A DNA stretch of 64,000 nt from Pseudoduganella albidiflava (GTDB lineage Bacteria; Pseudomonadota; Gammaproteobacteria; Burkholderiales; Burkholderiaceae_D): contig NZ_CP036401.1 in assembly GCF_004322755.1 (NCBI RefSeq), forward strand, positions 5,766,001 through 5,830,000. Direction: 5' to 3'. Shown piece by piece: positions 33,309-42,702 of this stretch. Both the position numbers and the translations under genes were made by a program. How positions within the stretch are numbered: the first letter of the stretch is position 1; every line of letters begins with the position of its first letter. The notes under the pieces are model-generated. The model saw nothing but the letters and a program-made list of their open reading frames with translations, was not told where the DNA came from and ran no database searches.

Positions 33309-33611
33309 ATGGACTTGCTCGAAATATTCAAGGCGCTCTCGAACCGCACCCGGCTCGATATCCTGAAACGGTTGAAGGATCCCGCCAACAACTTCCCGCC
33401 GCAGGACGAAGGGGACGTCGATACGGTCGGGGTCTGCGTCAGCAGTATCCAGGAGGGTGTCGGATTGTCGCAGTCGACGGTCTCCGACTATCTCGCAACC
33501 TTGCAAAGGGCCGGCCTGGTCGAGGCCCGGCGCATCGGCCAGTGGACCTACTACAAGCGAAACGAGGAAGCCATCAGTACCCTCGCCGACCTGATCGGCA
33601 AGGACCTGTGA
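33309..33611 (+). CDS. ArsR-family winged-helix repressor
   Basis: A 100-residue ArsR/SmtB-type regulator with LFKALSNRTRLDIL-like helix 1-2 (here EIFKALSNRTRLDILKRL) and the recognition helix in GLSQSTVSDYLATLQRAGLVEARR. No cysteine cluster typical of metal sensors is present; one cysteine at about residue 43 could serve thiol sensing. The downstream quinone oxidoreductase suggests a response to electrophiles. It should repress itself and that gene through the paired palindromes. No ribosome site precedes the ATG, in line with a leaderless transcript. Confidence 0.88.
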   Translation: MDLLEIFKALSNRTRLDILKRLKDPANNFPPQDEGDVDTVGVCVSSIQEGVGLSQSTVSDYLATLQRAGLVEARRIGQWTYYKRNEEAISTLADLIGKDL

Positions 33612-33628
33612 AGTTTTTTTGCCTATTC

Positions 33629-33648
33629 ATATCGACAATTCCCGATAT
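33629..33648 (+). promoter_or_regulatory. Second ArsR-type operator
   Basis: A 20-bp site with ATATCG/CGATAT arms that is nearly the reverse complement of the 33280-33299 site (centre GACAATTCC against GGGAATTTT). It lies between the regulator stop and the quinone oxidoreductase start, where a TTGCCT at 33619-33624 could be a weak -35. The oxidoreductase probably has its own repressed promoter. Confidence 0.68.
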
Positions 33649-33673
33649 TCCTTTTTAACGAAATGAGGATCCC

Positions 33674-34663
33674 ATGAAAGCTATCGCACTCGACACGTTC
33701 GGCGGCCCGGACGCATTCGTACTCCGTGACGTACCCAAACCGGTCCCTGGAGCAGGGCAAGTTCTGGTCCGGGTCCATGCCACGTCCATCAACCCTCTGG
33801 ACTATCAGGTCCGGCGCGGGGACTATGCCGGGCTGGTACAGCTCCCGGCCATTACCGGACACGATGTTTCCGGCGTGGTCGAAGCGATCGGACCAGGCGT
33901 CACCGCTTTTGCCCCAGGCGACGAGGTCTGGTATACGCCCCAGATCTTCGATGGTCCGGGCAGCTATGCCGAGTACCACGTGGCCGCCGAACACATCATC
34001 GGCAAGAAGCCCGCTGCGCTCAGTCATCTGGAAGCTGCAAGCCTGAGCCTGGTCGGAGGTACGGCATGGGAAGCGCTTGTCGTACGCGCGGCGCTTCGGG
34101 TCGGCGAAACCATCCTGGTACATGGCGGCGCAGGCGGCGTAGGCCATGTGGCGATCCAGCTCGCCAAGGCCATCGGCGCGAGGGTGATCACCACCGCGCG
34201 CGAGGCGAACTTCGCGTTCGCACGCAGCATGGGAGCCGATGTCGTCATCGACTACCGGAACGAAGACTATGTCGAGGCTGTCATGCGTGAAACGGCAGGC
34301 CGGGGCGTCGACGTCATCTTCGACACGATTGGTGGCGACACCCTGTCCCGTGCTCCCGACGCACTCGCACAGCTGGGCCGGCTCGTCACGATCGTCGATA
34401 CCGCGCAGCCACATAACCTGATCCAGGCGTGGGGCAAGAATGCGAGCTATCACTTCGTGTTTACACGGCAGAACCGTGGCAAGCTCGATGAACTGGGAGC
34501 GCTGGTCGAACGCGGTCAACTCCGGCCCCATATCGGAGCAGTCTATTCGCTGGCTGATATTGCCCAGGCCCATGCCCGGCTTGAAAGCCCGGATAACGGC
34601 CTAAGGGGAAAGATCGCGATCGCCGTCGTTCCGTCAGCGGCCCCGGACGCTCCAGAAGCTTAG
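33674..34663 (+). CDS. Zinc-independent NADPH:quinone oxidoreductase, zeta-crystallin-like
   Basis: A 329-residue medium-chain dehydrogenase/reductase. It shows the catalytic-domain [12 protein letters not shown] (62-73) and the nucleotide-binding GGAGGVG at 151-157. The zinc-ligand cysteines of alcohol dehydrogenases are missing, so it belongs to the quinone reductase branch that uses NADPH. Likely role: reduction of quinones or enones as detoxification, with expression controlled by the ArsR-type repressor at 33309. The start follows AAATGAGG. It runs alone; the next gene is on the other strand. Confidence 0.9.
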   Translation: MKAIALDTFGGPDAFVLRDVPKPVPGAGQVLVRVHATSINPLDYQVRRGDYAGLVQLPAITGHDVSGVVEAIGPGVTAFAPGDEVWYTPQIFDGPGSYAEYHVAAEHIIGKKPAALSHLEAASLSLVGGTAWEALVVRAALRVGETILVHGGAGGVGHVAIQLAKAIGARVITTAREANFAFARSMGADVVIDYRNEDYVEAVMRETAGRGVDVIFDTIGGDTLSRAPDALAQLGRLVTIVDTAQPHNLIQAWGKNASYHFVFTRQNRGKLDELGALVERGQLRPHIGAVYSLADIAQAHARLESPDNGLRGKIAIAVVPSAAPDAPEA

Positions 34664-34774
34664 TCATCAGCGCCGCGGTGAGCGAGGCGAAGGACGCCTG
34701 AGGCGCTGGACTGCCGCAGACGTTTGCCCTTCACTGTCCGGAACGTCCGGCCAAAGCGAGCGGCGCCGGCTTGG

Positions 34775-36136
34775 TCAAAACCGGTACTGCACACCAGCGC
34801 TGACGAAGCTCAGGACATCGCCGGCGCCCGTCTCGCGCAGGAACGCGCCAGGCCGCGCATAAGCAATCACCGCGGTCGACGTCCAGCCCGGAGCCAGCGT
34901 CCAGGTGGTGCCGAGCGACGCGATGGTCGCCACATGGCGGGCGCGGCTCTCGCCGGCGGTCCGGAACAGCATGCCGTTGGGCGCATACACGCCGTCGCCG
35001 ATACTGTGGCGCCAGAAAAAGTCCAGGCTCGCGTTCAGCCGGACCCGAGGTGCGACCAGCAGCGTCAGCGCCGGGTGGAGGTTGGCGAAGTTGCGTGGCC
35101 CGAGCGTGGCTTCATCGCCGAAATAATTGCCGCGCGGGTAGAACGGATTGAGGGTACCGAGGCGGTCGTCGCCGGGGTCCCTGTCGCCGCTGGCAACGGC
35201 CAGGAGCAGCGCCGCCCTCGGCTGGCCGGCCACGCCATCGAAGGTGTACCCGGTGTCCGTGGCGAGCGACCAGGCTCGGATGCCGGCTTCGCCGAAACGC
35301 CCGCCCTGCACGGCGAATTCCCAGTTCCAGTCCCACGCTGCGCGGGCGCCGAACAGGCGGGTGCCGACCGACCAGCGGCGTTCGTGCGCCAGGCCCTGGA
35401 CATAGCGGGCAGCCGTGTCTTCGACATGCAGCGCGTAGATGTCCCAGGACGTGATACCGCCGGTGCGGGTCGCGTAGACGCCGCGCAGCGCCTGGGTCCG
35501 GGAACGCGCGTCATCGAGGCTGCCCGGCCGGTTCTGCCTTGGCGCCGCGGCAAAGGCATCGACACGCCACGCCCCCCTGGCCGCATACGCGCGCACGGCA
35601 TCGAAGCTGCGCCGCACGTTCGGGCCCTCGCGGGCATCGATGGCGCGCCCGGATCCGAACTGCAGCTCCTGGATGCCGGCACGCACGCCGATGCTGCCTT
35701 CTCCGGTGCCGGCCGCCTGCCATTCGACGAACAGGTTGGCCGGATCGAGCCGGTTCTCGTCCACCGGGGATGGGCCCGCGGCGCGGCCCCTGGTGATCGA
35801 GCTGGCCAACTGGGCGAAGCCGCGCCAGTGCCCGCCGACGCGCAGGTCCGCAAAGACGGAGCCGCGCTGCATCAGCACCCCCCACCGGTCCTGGCGTTCC
35901 AGCCCGTAGCGCGGGTTGCCGGTGTGCTCGTAACGCCAGCGCAGGTCACCACCGATACTCAGGCGTACCCGGTCCGCGACCGGGCGGTCCTTCCAGCATG
36001 CGGCGCGGTGGTCGTTCGCGTCGCACCCCTGGCGCTGGCTGCGGAAATCGTCGTCGAATCGCATCGGCATGAATTGCGCCAGCGCGGCATCGGCCACCAG
36101 CAACAAGGGGATGCCGAGCCACGCCAGGCGCATCAT
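34775..36136 (-). CDS. Alginate-export-family outer membrane porin
   Basis: A 453-residue outer-membrane beta-barrel with a signal peptide (MMRLAWLGIPLLLVADAALA). The Alginate_exp family pattern is visible in RLSIGGDLRWRYEHT, then RGSVFADLRVGGHWRGFAQL, NPFYPRGNYFGDEA and the C-terminal FVSAGVQYRF with a terminal phenylalanine. The family forms channels for acidic polymers or aromatic and sugar compounds; alginate itself is not implied as no alginate genes are near. It starts 9 bp after the amidohydrolase stop, so both are one operon and the substrate may be shared. Confidence 0.85.
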   Translation of the reverse strand: MMRLAWLGIPLLLVADAALAQFMPMRFDDDFRSQRQGCDANDHRAACWKDRPVADRVRLSIGGDLRWRYEHTGNPRYGLERQDRWGVLMQRGSVFADLRVGGHWRGFAQLASSITRGRAAGPSPVDENRLDPANLFVEWQAAGTGEGSIGVRAGIQELQFGSGRAIDAREGPNVRRSFDAVRAYAARGAWRVDAFAAAPRQNRPGSLDDARSRTQALRGVYATRTGGITSWDIYALHVEDTAARYVQGLAHERRWSVGTRLFGARAAWDWNWEFAVQGGRFGEAGIRAWSLATDTGYTFDGVAGQPRAALLLAVASGDRDPGDDRLGTLNPFYPRGNYFGDEATLGPRNFANLHPALTLLVAPRVRLNASLDFFWRHSIGDGVYAPNGMLFRTAGESRARHVATIASLGTTWTLAPGWTSTAVIAYARPGAFLRETGAGDVLSFVSAGVQYRF

Positions 36137-36145
36137 CCGGTCCCC

Positions 36146-37954
36146 TCACCGGGCCTGGTGGTAGCCACCGAAATGCCTGATCGGCGACCAGGCGGGCAGG
36201 ATGGCGGGCAGTGCCGGCGAAAGCGCCTGGTAGTCCTGCGCGCCGTACACCACCCTGCCATCCATCACGGTCAGGACCGAGGCAACGGACTGGATCTGCG
36301 ACTCCGGGATCGTGAAGTAATCCCTGTCCAGCAGTACGAAGTCGGCAAGGAAACCGGGGGCGATCATGCCCAGCTCCGATTCGGCGTGCATGAACCAGGC
36401 CGGCGTGCGCGTGAACAGTCCCAGCGCTTCGGCGCGTGACAGGCGGTTTTCCTTGCCCAGCACTTCGGTTCCCGAAATCGCCTTCCCCGTCACCATCCAG
36501 CTGATGCCGACCCAGGGATTGAACGACGCGGCCCGGAAGGCATCGGTGGTCATGGCCAGGGGGATGCCGCTGTCGACGAGCTCGCGCAGGCGTGGTGTCC
36601 GCAACGCCTTGTCGCGGCCGTGGGTCTTGATGAAGGCGTCGCCGTGCAGCGCCATCTTGGTGTCCAGCGCGATGCCGCCGCCCAGCGCCTTCACCCTGGC
36701 GATGTTCGCGGGACTGATCGTCTCGGCATGTTCGAGGCTCCAGCGCAGGCCGGCGAGCGGCGTCTTTTCGTTCAGCTTGCCGAGCGCATCGAGGAATGGC
36801 GTGATGTTCTCGTCATAGGTGATGTGTTCGCGGAAAGGAATGCGCCGCTCCACCAGCTTCGCGACATCCCGCTCCACCAGCTCGCGCATTTTGGCCGGCT
36901 CGATGACGACCGCGGGGCGGTCGAAGTTCTCGTGATCGTGGACTTCCGCCGACAGCAACTCGCCGGCGCCCCGGTAGACGTGGCCGTGCGCGAGGCGCGG
37001 GTGCAGGTTATGCCCTGGACTGATCGGCGCCGTCTTCGTGATCGCCGTGATCTGCGCATCCACCATGTTGAAGTCCGCGCCTTCTCCCAGCTGGATGTCC
37101 ACGAAAGGCATGCGGATGTTGAGGCGGTTGTCGCGGGCAAGGGCATCCACCGTGCGCACGGCCTTCGGATACCCGCGGAAGCCCGTGCCCGCATCGACGA
37201 TGGACGTGACCCCGACGCGGTTGATACTGTGGATGGTCTGGACCAGCGAACTCACCTCCTCATCGAAGGAGAGTTGCGGGACCATGGTCTCCATGGCTAC
37301 GAACTGGAAGGTGTAGCCATGCACCACGCCGGTGTACCTGCCCTGCCCGTCCTTCTCGAACTCGGTACCCGGCAACATGGGAAACTTGTCGGTGCCCACG
37401 CCGAGGGCATCCATCGCCCGCTGGTTCAGGTAGGCGCGGTTGTAGGCATACTGCACGATCAGCGGGCGATCCGGCACTGCCTTGCGCAATTCGTCCATGG
37501 TGGGGAAGCGCTTCTCGTCGAACTGGTATGGAGACCAGCCGCCGATGACTTTCACCCAGTGGCCTTCCGGTGTCCGCCTGGCTTGCTCGCCCAGCATCTG
37601 CAGGGCGCGGCGCAGCGTCGGCACGCCCTCCCACCGCAACGAGTAGTTGTAGCCGCCCTCGTTGAGCACATGGGTGTGCGCGTCGATGATGCCCGGAATG
37701 AGGCGGCGGCCGTTCGAATCGATGACCCGCGTGCCGGCCTTCTTCAGGGCCAGCACTTCGGCATCGGTTCCCACCGCATGGATGCGGCCGTTCTTGACGG
37801 CCAGGGCGGACGCCGCCGGCTGTGCGGGATTGCCGGTGAAGATCCTGGCGTTGTGCACGATCAGGTCCGCGCCGGGCGCGTCCTGCACTTCTTGTGCATG
37901 GGTGCCGGCCAGGCCATTCGCCACCATGAATGCCATCAGTAATATCGACTTCAC
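36146..37954 (-). CDS. Exported amidohydrolase, YtcJ/Amidohydro_3-like
   Basis: A 602-residue metal-dependent amidohydrolase with an N-terminal signal peptide (about residues 1-20) and the metal motif DAHTHV (H93 and H95). Later family marks include SLEHAETI, and MTTDAFRAAS with the catalytic aspartate. It resembles the YtcJ/amidohydrolase 3 family, which acts on N-substituted amides or cyclic compounds of unknown identity. The start is GTG at 37954, chosen because GGGGGAGAGA lies just before it and the signal peptide begins there; the open frame continues upstream without similarity. It precedes the porin and lies downstream of a LysR gene. Confidence 0.86.
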   Translation of the reverse strand: MKSILLMAFMVANGLAGTHAQEVQDAPGADLIVHNARIFTGNPAQPAASALAVKNGRIHAVGTDAEVLALKKAGTRVIDSNGRRLIPGIIDAHTHVLNEGGYNYSLRWEGVPTLRRALQMLGEQARRTPEGHWVKVIGGWSPYQFDEKRFPTMDELRKAVPDRPLIVQYAYNRAYLNQRAMDALGVGTDKFPMLPGTEFEKDGQGRYTGVVHGYTFQFVAMETMVPQLSFDEEVSSLVQTIHSINRVGVTSIVDAGTGFRGYPKAVRTVDALARDNRLNIRMPFVDIQLGEGADFNMVDAQITAITKTAPISPGHNLHPRLAHGHVYRGAGELLSAEVHDHENFDRPAVVIEPAKMRELVERDVAKLVERRIPFREHITYDENITPFLDALGKLNEKTPLAGLRWSLEHAETISPANIARVKALGGGIALDTKMALHGDAFIKTHGRDKALRTPRLRELVDSGIPLAMTTDAFRAASFNPWVGISWMVTGKAISGTEVLGKENRLSRAEALGLFTRTPAWFMHAESELGMIAPGFLADFVLLDRDYFTIPESQIQSVASVLTVMDGRVVYGAQDYQALSPALPAILPAWSPIRHFGGYHQAR

Positions 37955-38181
37955 TGTCTCTCCCCCTTTGCTGGATGTGAAGGGACACCACGCCGTACCG
38001 GTTTGGTCGGCGACGGGAGGAAACATCCGCCAGCGCCGGCATTTCCCGAGAAAGATTGTGCTTTTCCCGGGCTCGGCGCGGTAGCGCTACCTCAAGGCGT
38101 GCTGTGTCGCGGAAGCGGGAACGCGGGCTGGCATGCGGATGTGGAAGTGCGCCGCCCGGGCGCCACGGTTCGCGCCGGGAG

Positions 38182-39078
38182 TCAGCCGAGAGGAGCCCTG
38201 GCGATATGGGGCATGTTGTCGAAATGCTCGATCAGCAGTTCGGTCAGGATGCGTATCTTCTTTGCCGGATTCTGGCCGGGTGGCCGAACCACGTAGGCTG
38301 CCGCGGGCGGCGGTGGATAACGGGTCATGACCGCGACGAGAGCGCCGGTACGCAGATGTTCCTGAATGAGGATGTCGGGGAGCCAGCCAATGCCGAGCCC
38401 GGCGACCGCGGCCGCCACCAGGGCTGCGCCGTTGTCGGCCTTGAAGCGCCCTTGCGGGCGCACCGTGATGGTCTTGTCGCCATCCATGAAATACCAGGCT
38501 TCCGTGCCCTGCATGAGGGCCTCGTGGCCGAGCAGTTCCTCGGGTGTCGAGGGCGCCCCGTGTGCCCTGATGTATTCCGGGCTCGCGACAGTGGCTCCAT
38601 GAACCGGTCCGACACACCGCGCAATGAGGTTGGAGTCCTGGAGATAGCCGACCCGTATCGCGCAATCGTAGCCTTCCGTGATGAGATTGACGACATGGTC
38701 GCTGTAGCAGGTGTGGATTTGCAGTTGCGGATGGCGCCGGGCCATCTCCGCGAGCACGGGCGCGAAGTGTGTCGGGCCGAACGTCAGCGGGGCGGCAATG
38801 CGCAGCCGGCCACGCAGTTCGCCGGCAGGGACGATGGTCTCCTTCGCCAGGTCGATCTCGGCGCAAACCCTGGCCGCGTAATCACGAAACGTGGCACCGG
38901 CTTCCGTCAGCGCCGCGCCGCGGGTGGTGCGCGACAGCAGCTGGATGCCCAGGTCCGCTTCCAGCCGGGCGAGCCGGCGGCTGACGATCGACTTCGCTAC
39001 GCCGAGCCGCAATGCTGCAGGGGAGATTCCCCCGGCATCGGCGACTTCCACGAATGTCCGTAATTCTTCGATGTCCAA
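38182..39078 (-). CDS. LysR family transcriptional regulator
   Basis: A 298-residue LysR-type regulator of the group using a DIEELRTFVEVADAGGISPAALRLG helix-turn-helix start and a type 2 substrate domain. The TTG start was preferred because GGGAG stands 7-8 bp upstream and the protein then has the usual length; a GTG at 39144 would add 22 residues without similarity. It lies upstream of the amidohydrolase/porin operon on the same strand with a 227-bp gap, and it may also control the antiporter upstream. Target and effector are unknown. The gap holds no gene or clear repeat. Confidence 0.82.
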   Translation of the reverse strand: MDIEELRTFVEVADAGGISPAALRLGVAKSIVSRRLARLEADLGIQLLSRTTRGAALTEAGATFRDYAARVCAEIDLAKETIVPAGELRGRLRIAAPLTFGPTHFAPVLAEMARRHPQLQIHTCYSDHVVNLITEGYDCAIRVGYLQDSNLIARCVGPVHGATVASPEYIRAHGAPSTPEELLGHEALMQGTEAWYFMDGDKTITVRPQGRFKADNGAALVAAAVAGLGIGWLPDILIQEHLRTGALVAVMTRYPPPPAAAYVVRPPGQNPAKKIRILTELLIEHFDNMPHIARAPLG

Positions 39079-39177
39079 TCCAGTGCTCCCGATAGCGCGA
39101 CACGACCTTTCCCGGAATGGTACTTCCGTACCGGGCTTGAGCACAGCAAAAATTGCTTGCCATGGCCAGGCGCCGCG

Positions 39178-40953
39178 CTATCTGGAAGATGATTCTTGCA
39201 AAGCGGGTCCATGCAGCGGCTCCGGGATGACCGGGAAATGTATCCGGTCCAGCCCCGACATGGGGGTTCCCTGCACCTGCTCCGACAGCCGCTCGGCATC
39301 GCGCCGCCGGATATCGTTGGCCGCCTCCTCGACATCGGTCTGCGCGTAGCCCAGTGCGCGCAAGCCTTCCGCGCCCATCAGGTAGGCCGATTCCACGGTC
39401 TCCCGGACCTGGTAGTCCACGCCCGCCCGTATCAGCTCCACGGCATGCCCACGGTCGTAGCTGCGGACCAGCAGCCTGGCCTGGGGGAACTCCTGTTGCG
39501 CGAGTTCCACGATCCGCATGGCCGCCTTCGGATCGTCGATGCAGACCATGATGGCATCGGCCTCGCCGGCACCCGAGTGGCGCAGCGTGGCGAGCCTGGT
39601 GCCTTCGCCGAAGAACACCTTGAAGCCATAGCGTTCGGCATCGCGGATCCGGCCGGGATCCTTGTCGATGACCGACAGCCTGACGCCGCTGGACAGCAGG
39701 ATCTGCGACGCGATCTGGCCGAACCGGCCGAAGCCGATGACGAGGATGCGTCCCTTCAGGTCCCGGGCTATGTCGACACCCTCCATCGAGGCTTTCGCCC
39801 GCGGCATGCGATCGGCCGCGAGCATCACCAAGGGCGACAGCGCCATCGAGAGGATGACCACGGTGGCGAACAAGGCGTTGGTCCTGGCATCGAAAATACC
39901 GGCCGACAATGCCGCCGCGTAGAGCACGAAGGCGAATTCGCCGCCTTGCAGGAACATCGAGGTCCGATGCAGCGCCTGGTGCCGGCTCGCGCCGAACAGC
40001 CGTCCGGTCGCATACACCGCTGCCCCCTTCGCCAGCATGAATGCGCCCAGCAGCGCCAGCAGCAAGCGCCATTCCGCTGCCACGATGGACAGGTCGAGCG
40101 ACATGCCGACCGCCAGGAAGAACAGGCCCATCAGCAAACCGCGGAAAGGCTCGATATCGCTCTCGATCTGGTGCCGGTAGCTCGAACTCGACAGCATTAC
40201 GCCGGCAAGGAACGCGCCCATGGCCATCGACAGCCCGGCGAACTCCATCAGCAGGGCCGCGCACAGCACCACCAGCAGCGCGCCCGCCGTCAACACCTCG
40301 CGTGTGCGCGCCTGCGCCAGCAAGGCGAAGACCAGGTCCAGCCCCCAGCGCGATACGGCCAGCAGCGACAGCAGCGCGGCGAGCGCGATGAGGAGTCCGG
40401 ACCATCCCGATGTTTGCTGCGACAGTGGCGACAGCCAGGCTACCACCGCCAGCAGCGGCACGATCATCAGGTCCTCGAACAGCAGGATCGCCACGGACTT
40501 CTGCCCCTCCGTGCTCGACACCTCGCCGTGATCCTGCAGCACCATCATGATGACGGCGGTCGAGGAAAGCACGAAACCCGCCCCGGCCACGAAGGCCGCC
40601 GGCGCGGAAAAGCCGAACATCGCATACGCGGTCAGCGCCAGCGCCGCGATGGCCGCGGCCACCTGCGCAAGGCCGAGGCCGAAGATCTGGCCACGCATGG
40701 CCCACAGCTTGGGCGGGCGCAGTTCCAGGCCGATCACGAACAGGAACATCACGACGCCAAGCTCGGAAATATGCAGGATGGATTGCGCATTCGTCACCAG
40801 GCCCAGCGCCGATGGACCGATCAGCATGCCGGCGGCGAAATAGCCGAGTACCGATCCAAGGCCCAGTCTCCGGAACAATGGCACCGCGATCACCGCCGCC
40901 CCCAGCAGGACCACCACCGGTCCGATCGTTTGCACCAGGCTCGTTGCCGCCAT
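39178..40953 (-). CDS. CPA2 monovalent cation:proton antiporter with TrkA-N domain
   Basis: A 591-residue KefB/KefC-like protein. The N-terminal half (about residues 1-385) has twelve helices with GYFAAGMLIGPSALGL and SSTAVIMMVLQ, and the C-terminal half is a Rossmann TrkA-N domain starting GRILVIGFGRFGQIASQIL. Enteric Kef proteins release potassium when glutathione adducts bind that domain. The neighbour at 40972-42639 is a FAD oxidoreductase on the same strand, 18 bp before it, which may act as a redox regulator as KefF does. A role in electrophile defence or pH is inferred. Confidence 0.9.
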   Translation of the reverse strand: MAATSLVQTIGPVVVLLGAAVIAVPLFRRLGLGSVLGYFAAGMLIGPSALGLVTNAQSILHISELGVVMFLFVIGLELRPPKLWAMRGQIFGLGLAQVAAAIAALALTAYAMFGFSAPAAFVAGAGFVLSSTAVIMMVLQDHGEVSSTEGQKSVAILLFEDLMIVPLLAVVAWLSPLSQQTSGWSGLLIALAALLSLLAVSRWGLDLVFALLAQARTREVLTAGALLVVLCAALLMEFAGLSMAMGAFLAGVMLSSSSYRHQIESDIEPFRGLLMGLFFLAVGMSLDLSIVAAEWRLLLALLGAFMLAKGAAVYATGRLFGASRHQALHRTSMFLQGGEFAFVLYAAALSAGIFDARTNALFATVVILSMALSPLVMLAADRMPRAKASMEGVDIARDLKGRILVIGFGRFGQIASQILLSSGVRLSVIDKDPGRIRDAERYGFKVFFGEGTRLATLRHSGAGEADAIMVCIDDPKAAMRIVELAQQEFPQARLLVRSYDRGHAVELIRAGVDYQVRETVESAYLMGAEGLRALGYAQTDVEEAANDIRRRDAERLSEQVQGTPMSGLDRIHFPVIPEPLHGPALQESSSR

Positions 40954-40971
40954 CAGCTTGCCTTTCCCTGT

Positions 40972-42639
40972 TCAAGTAGCGGAAGCAGCCGCCCGGCTCG
41001 CCCCCGCATGCCGATCACCAGACTGCCCAGGCCGATGGAGGTGCTCCCACACCCGGGAGATGACGACCGACCCTTCGCCGACCGAGGAAGCGACCCGCTT
41101 GACGGATCCGGCACGCACATCGCCAACGGCAAAGACGCCGGGGCATGAGCTTGCATAGGGGGAGGCGGCGCCGGCGGCGCCACCGGTCAGCACGAAGCCG
41201 TGTTCGTCCAGCTTGACCAGCCCGGCGAGCCATCCGGTATTCGGCACCGCGCCCACCATCACGAACACGGCGCAGGTGTCCACCGTCTCCGCCGAGCCAT
41301 TGCAATGGATGGTCACCGCTTCCAGCCGCTGGTCGCCATGCACGGCCGTCACCCGGGCGCCGTACTGGATCGTGATGACCGGATCGGCCTCGAGCCGGGA
41401 CGACAGGTAGCTGGACATCGAGGCGGCGAGCGAGTCGCCGCGGACCACCAGCCGGACCCGCGCGGCGACGCGGCTGAGGAACATCGCCGCCTGCCCGGCG
41501 GAATTGCCGCCGCCGATGACGATCGCTTCGGTGTCGTGGCAGAAGCGCGCCTCGTTCTCGGTGGCGGAATAGTAGATCCCCGCCCCCTCGAATCCGGCGA
41601 GGCGGTCGATGGGCAGGCGGCGATACTGCACGCCCGTGGCGATCACCACGGCGCGCGCCCGGACCCGTTGGCCATTGCCGAACGTGGCGCAGAAGGTCCC
41701 ATCCGCCAGTCTCGCCAGCGCGTCGACGCGAAGCGGCATGGCGAAACGCGTGCCGAACTTCATCGCCTGCACCTCGCCCCGCCAGACCAGGTCGGCGCCG
41801 GAGATACCGGTCGGGAAACCCATGTAGTTCTCGATCCTGCTCGACGTGCCGGCCTGCCCGCCGATGGCGATGTCCTCGACCACCAGGGCTTTCAGGCCCT
41901 CGGCGCCCGCGTAGACGCCCGCCGAGACGCCGGCCGGCCCGCCTCCGACGATCAGCACGTCGACCGCCTCGTCGTCGACGAGGTCCTGGTTCAGGCCGAT
42001 GAGCCGGGCGACCTTTTCCGGCGTCGGATCGGCGATCACCGTGTCCCGGCCGAAGATCACGGCGGGCCGGTGCGGATCGACCGAACAGCTCACCGCGACC
42101 GCATGCGCCTCGCTGCTGCCCAGGGGGTGGGAGGCGCATGGCAACCGGTTGCGGCCCGCGAACTCGGCGATGCGCCGGATGTCCCGGTGCGATTCTTCCC
42201 CGATGAGCACGAGCGCGCTGTGGCCCGTTTCCAGCTGCTTCCGGCGCCGCGCCGCGAGGACGGTGATGACGATGTCCGACATCTCGGGGACCTGCGCCAT
42301 CAGGTCGAGCATCGCGCGGCGGGGCACCTCGACGACCCTGGTGTCCCGGGCGGCCCGGAACGCCATCGACCAGCTGCCGCCCGCAAGGAAGGAGATCTCC
42401 CCCATGAACTGCGTCGGCCCGAGCGTCGCGGCGATCAGGCGCTCGCCGGTGAACACGTTCATGACCTCGATCTCGCCCTCTTCGACATAGACGAAATGCC
42501 GGGCGGGGTCGCCGGGCCGGACCAGCACCGTGCCGGCCGGATAGCACACTTCGGTGCCGGCTTGCCGGATGGCGGCGACATGCGCGTCCGCCAGCGGCAC
42601 CCGCTGCATTTCCAACAGATCCCGGCCAATCTTTTCCAC
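40972..42639 (-). CDS. FAD oxidoreductase with N-terminal cyclic nucleotide-binding domain
   Basis: A 555-residue fusion. It has a cNMP/Crp-like sensor domain (about residues 20-130), a thioredoxin-like linker (about 140-215), then a thioredoxin-reductase-type flavoprotein with the FAD loop GGGPAG (232-237) and NADPH loop GGGNSAG (376-382). The redox-active CxxC of thioredoxin reductases is absent: the matching segment reads YYSATENEARFC (356-367), so it cannot reduce thioredoxin in the standard way. The cNMP pocket keeps FMGEISFLAGG, near the usual phosphate-binding loop. It could be a ligand-controlled NADPH oxidase or a regulator of the downstream antiporter. The same architecture is found in other bacteria but its function is not known. 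Confidence 0.86.
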   Translation of the reverse strand: MEKIGRDLLEMQRVPLADAHVAAIRQAGTEVCYPAGTVLVRPGDPARHFVYVEEGEIEVMNVFTGERLIAATLGPTQFMGEISFLAGGSWSMAFRAARDTRVVEVPRRAMLDLMAQVPEMSDIVITVLAARRRKQLETGHSALVLIGEESHRDIRRIAEFAGRNRLPCASHPLGSSEAHAVAVSCSVDPHRPAVIFGRDTVIADPTPEKVARLIGLNQDLVDDEAVDVLIVGGGPAGVSAGVYAGAEGLKALVVEDIAIGGQAGTSSRIENYMGFPTGISGADLVWRGEVQAMKFGTRFAMPLRVDALARLADGTFCATFGNGQRVRARAVVIATGVQYRRLPIDRLAGFEGAGIYYSATENEARFCHDTEAIVIGGGNSAGQAAMFLSRVAARVRLVVRGDSLAASMSSYLSSRLEADPVITIQYGARVTAVHGDQRLEAVTIHCNGSAETVDTCAVFVMVGAVPNTGWLAGLVKLDEHGFVLTGGAAGAASPYASSCPGVFAVGDVRAGSVKRVASSVGEGSVVISRVWEHLHRPGQSGDRHAGASRAAASAT

Positions 42640-42702
42640 GTTCGACTCCTGGTCAGTGCCCTCAAGACTTCATTGGTGAATATTCCTGCCGCCCCGCCCG
42701 GC

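Noticed and set aside
34775..36136. Alginate biosynthesis locus
   Set aside because: Only the porin family name suggests it; no alginate polymerase, epimerase or lyase genes are nearby.
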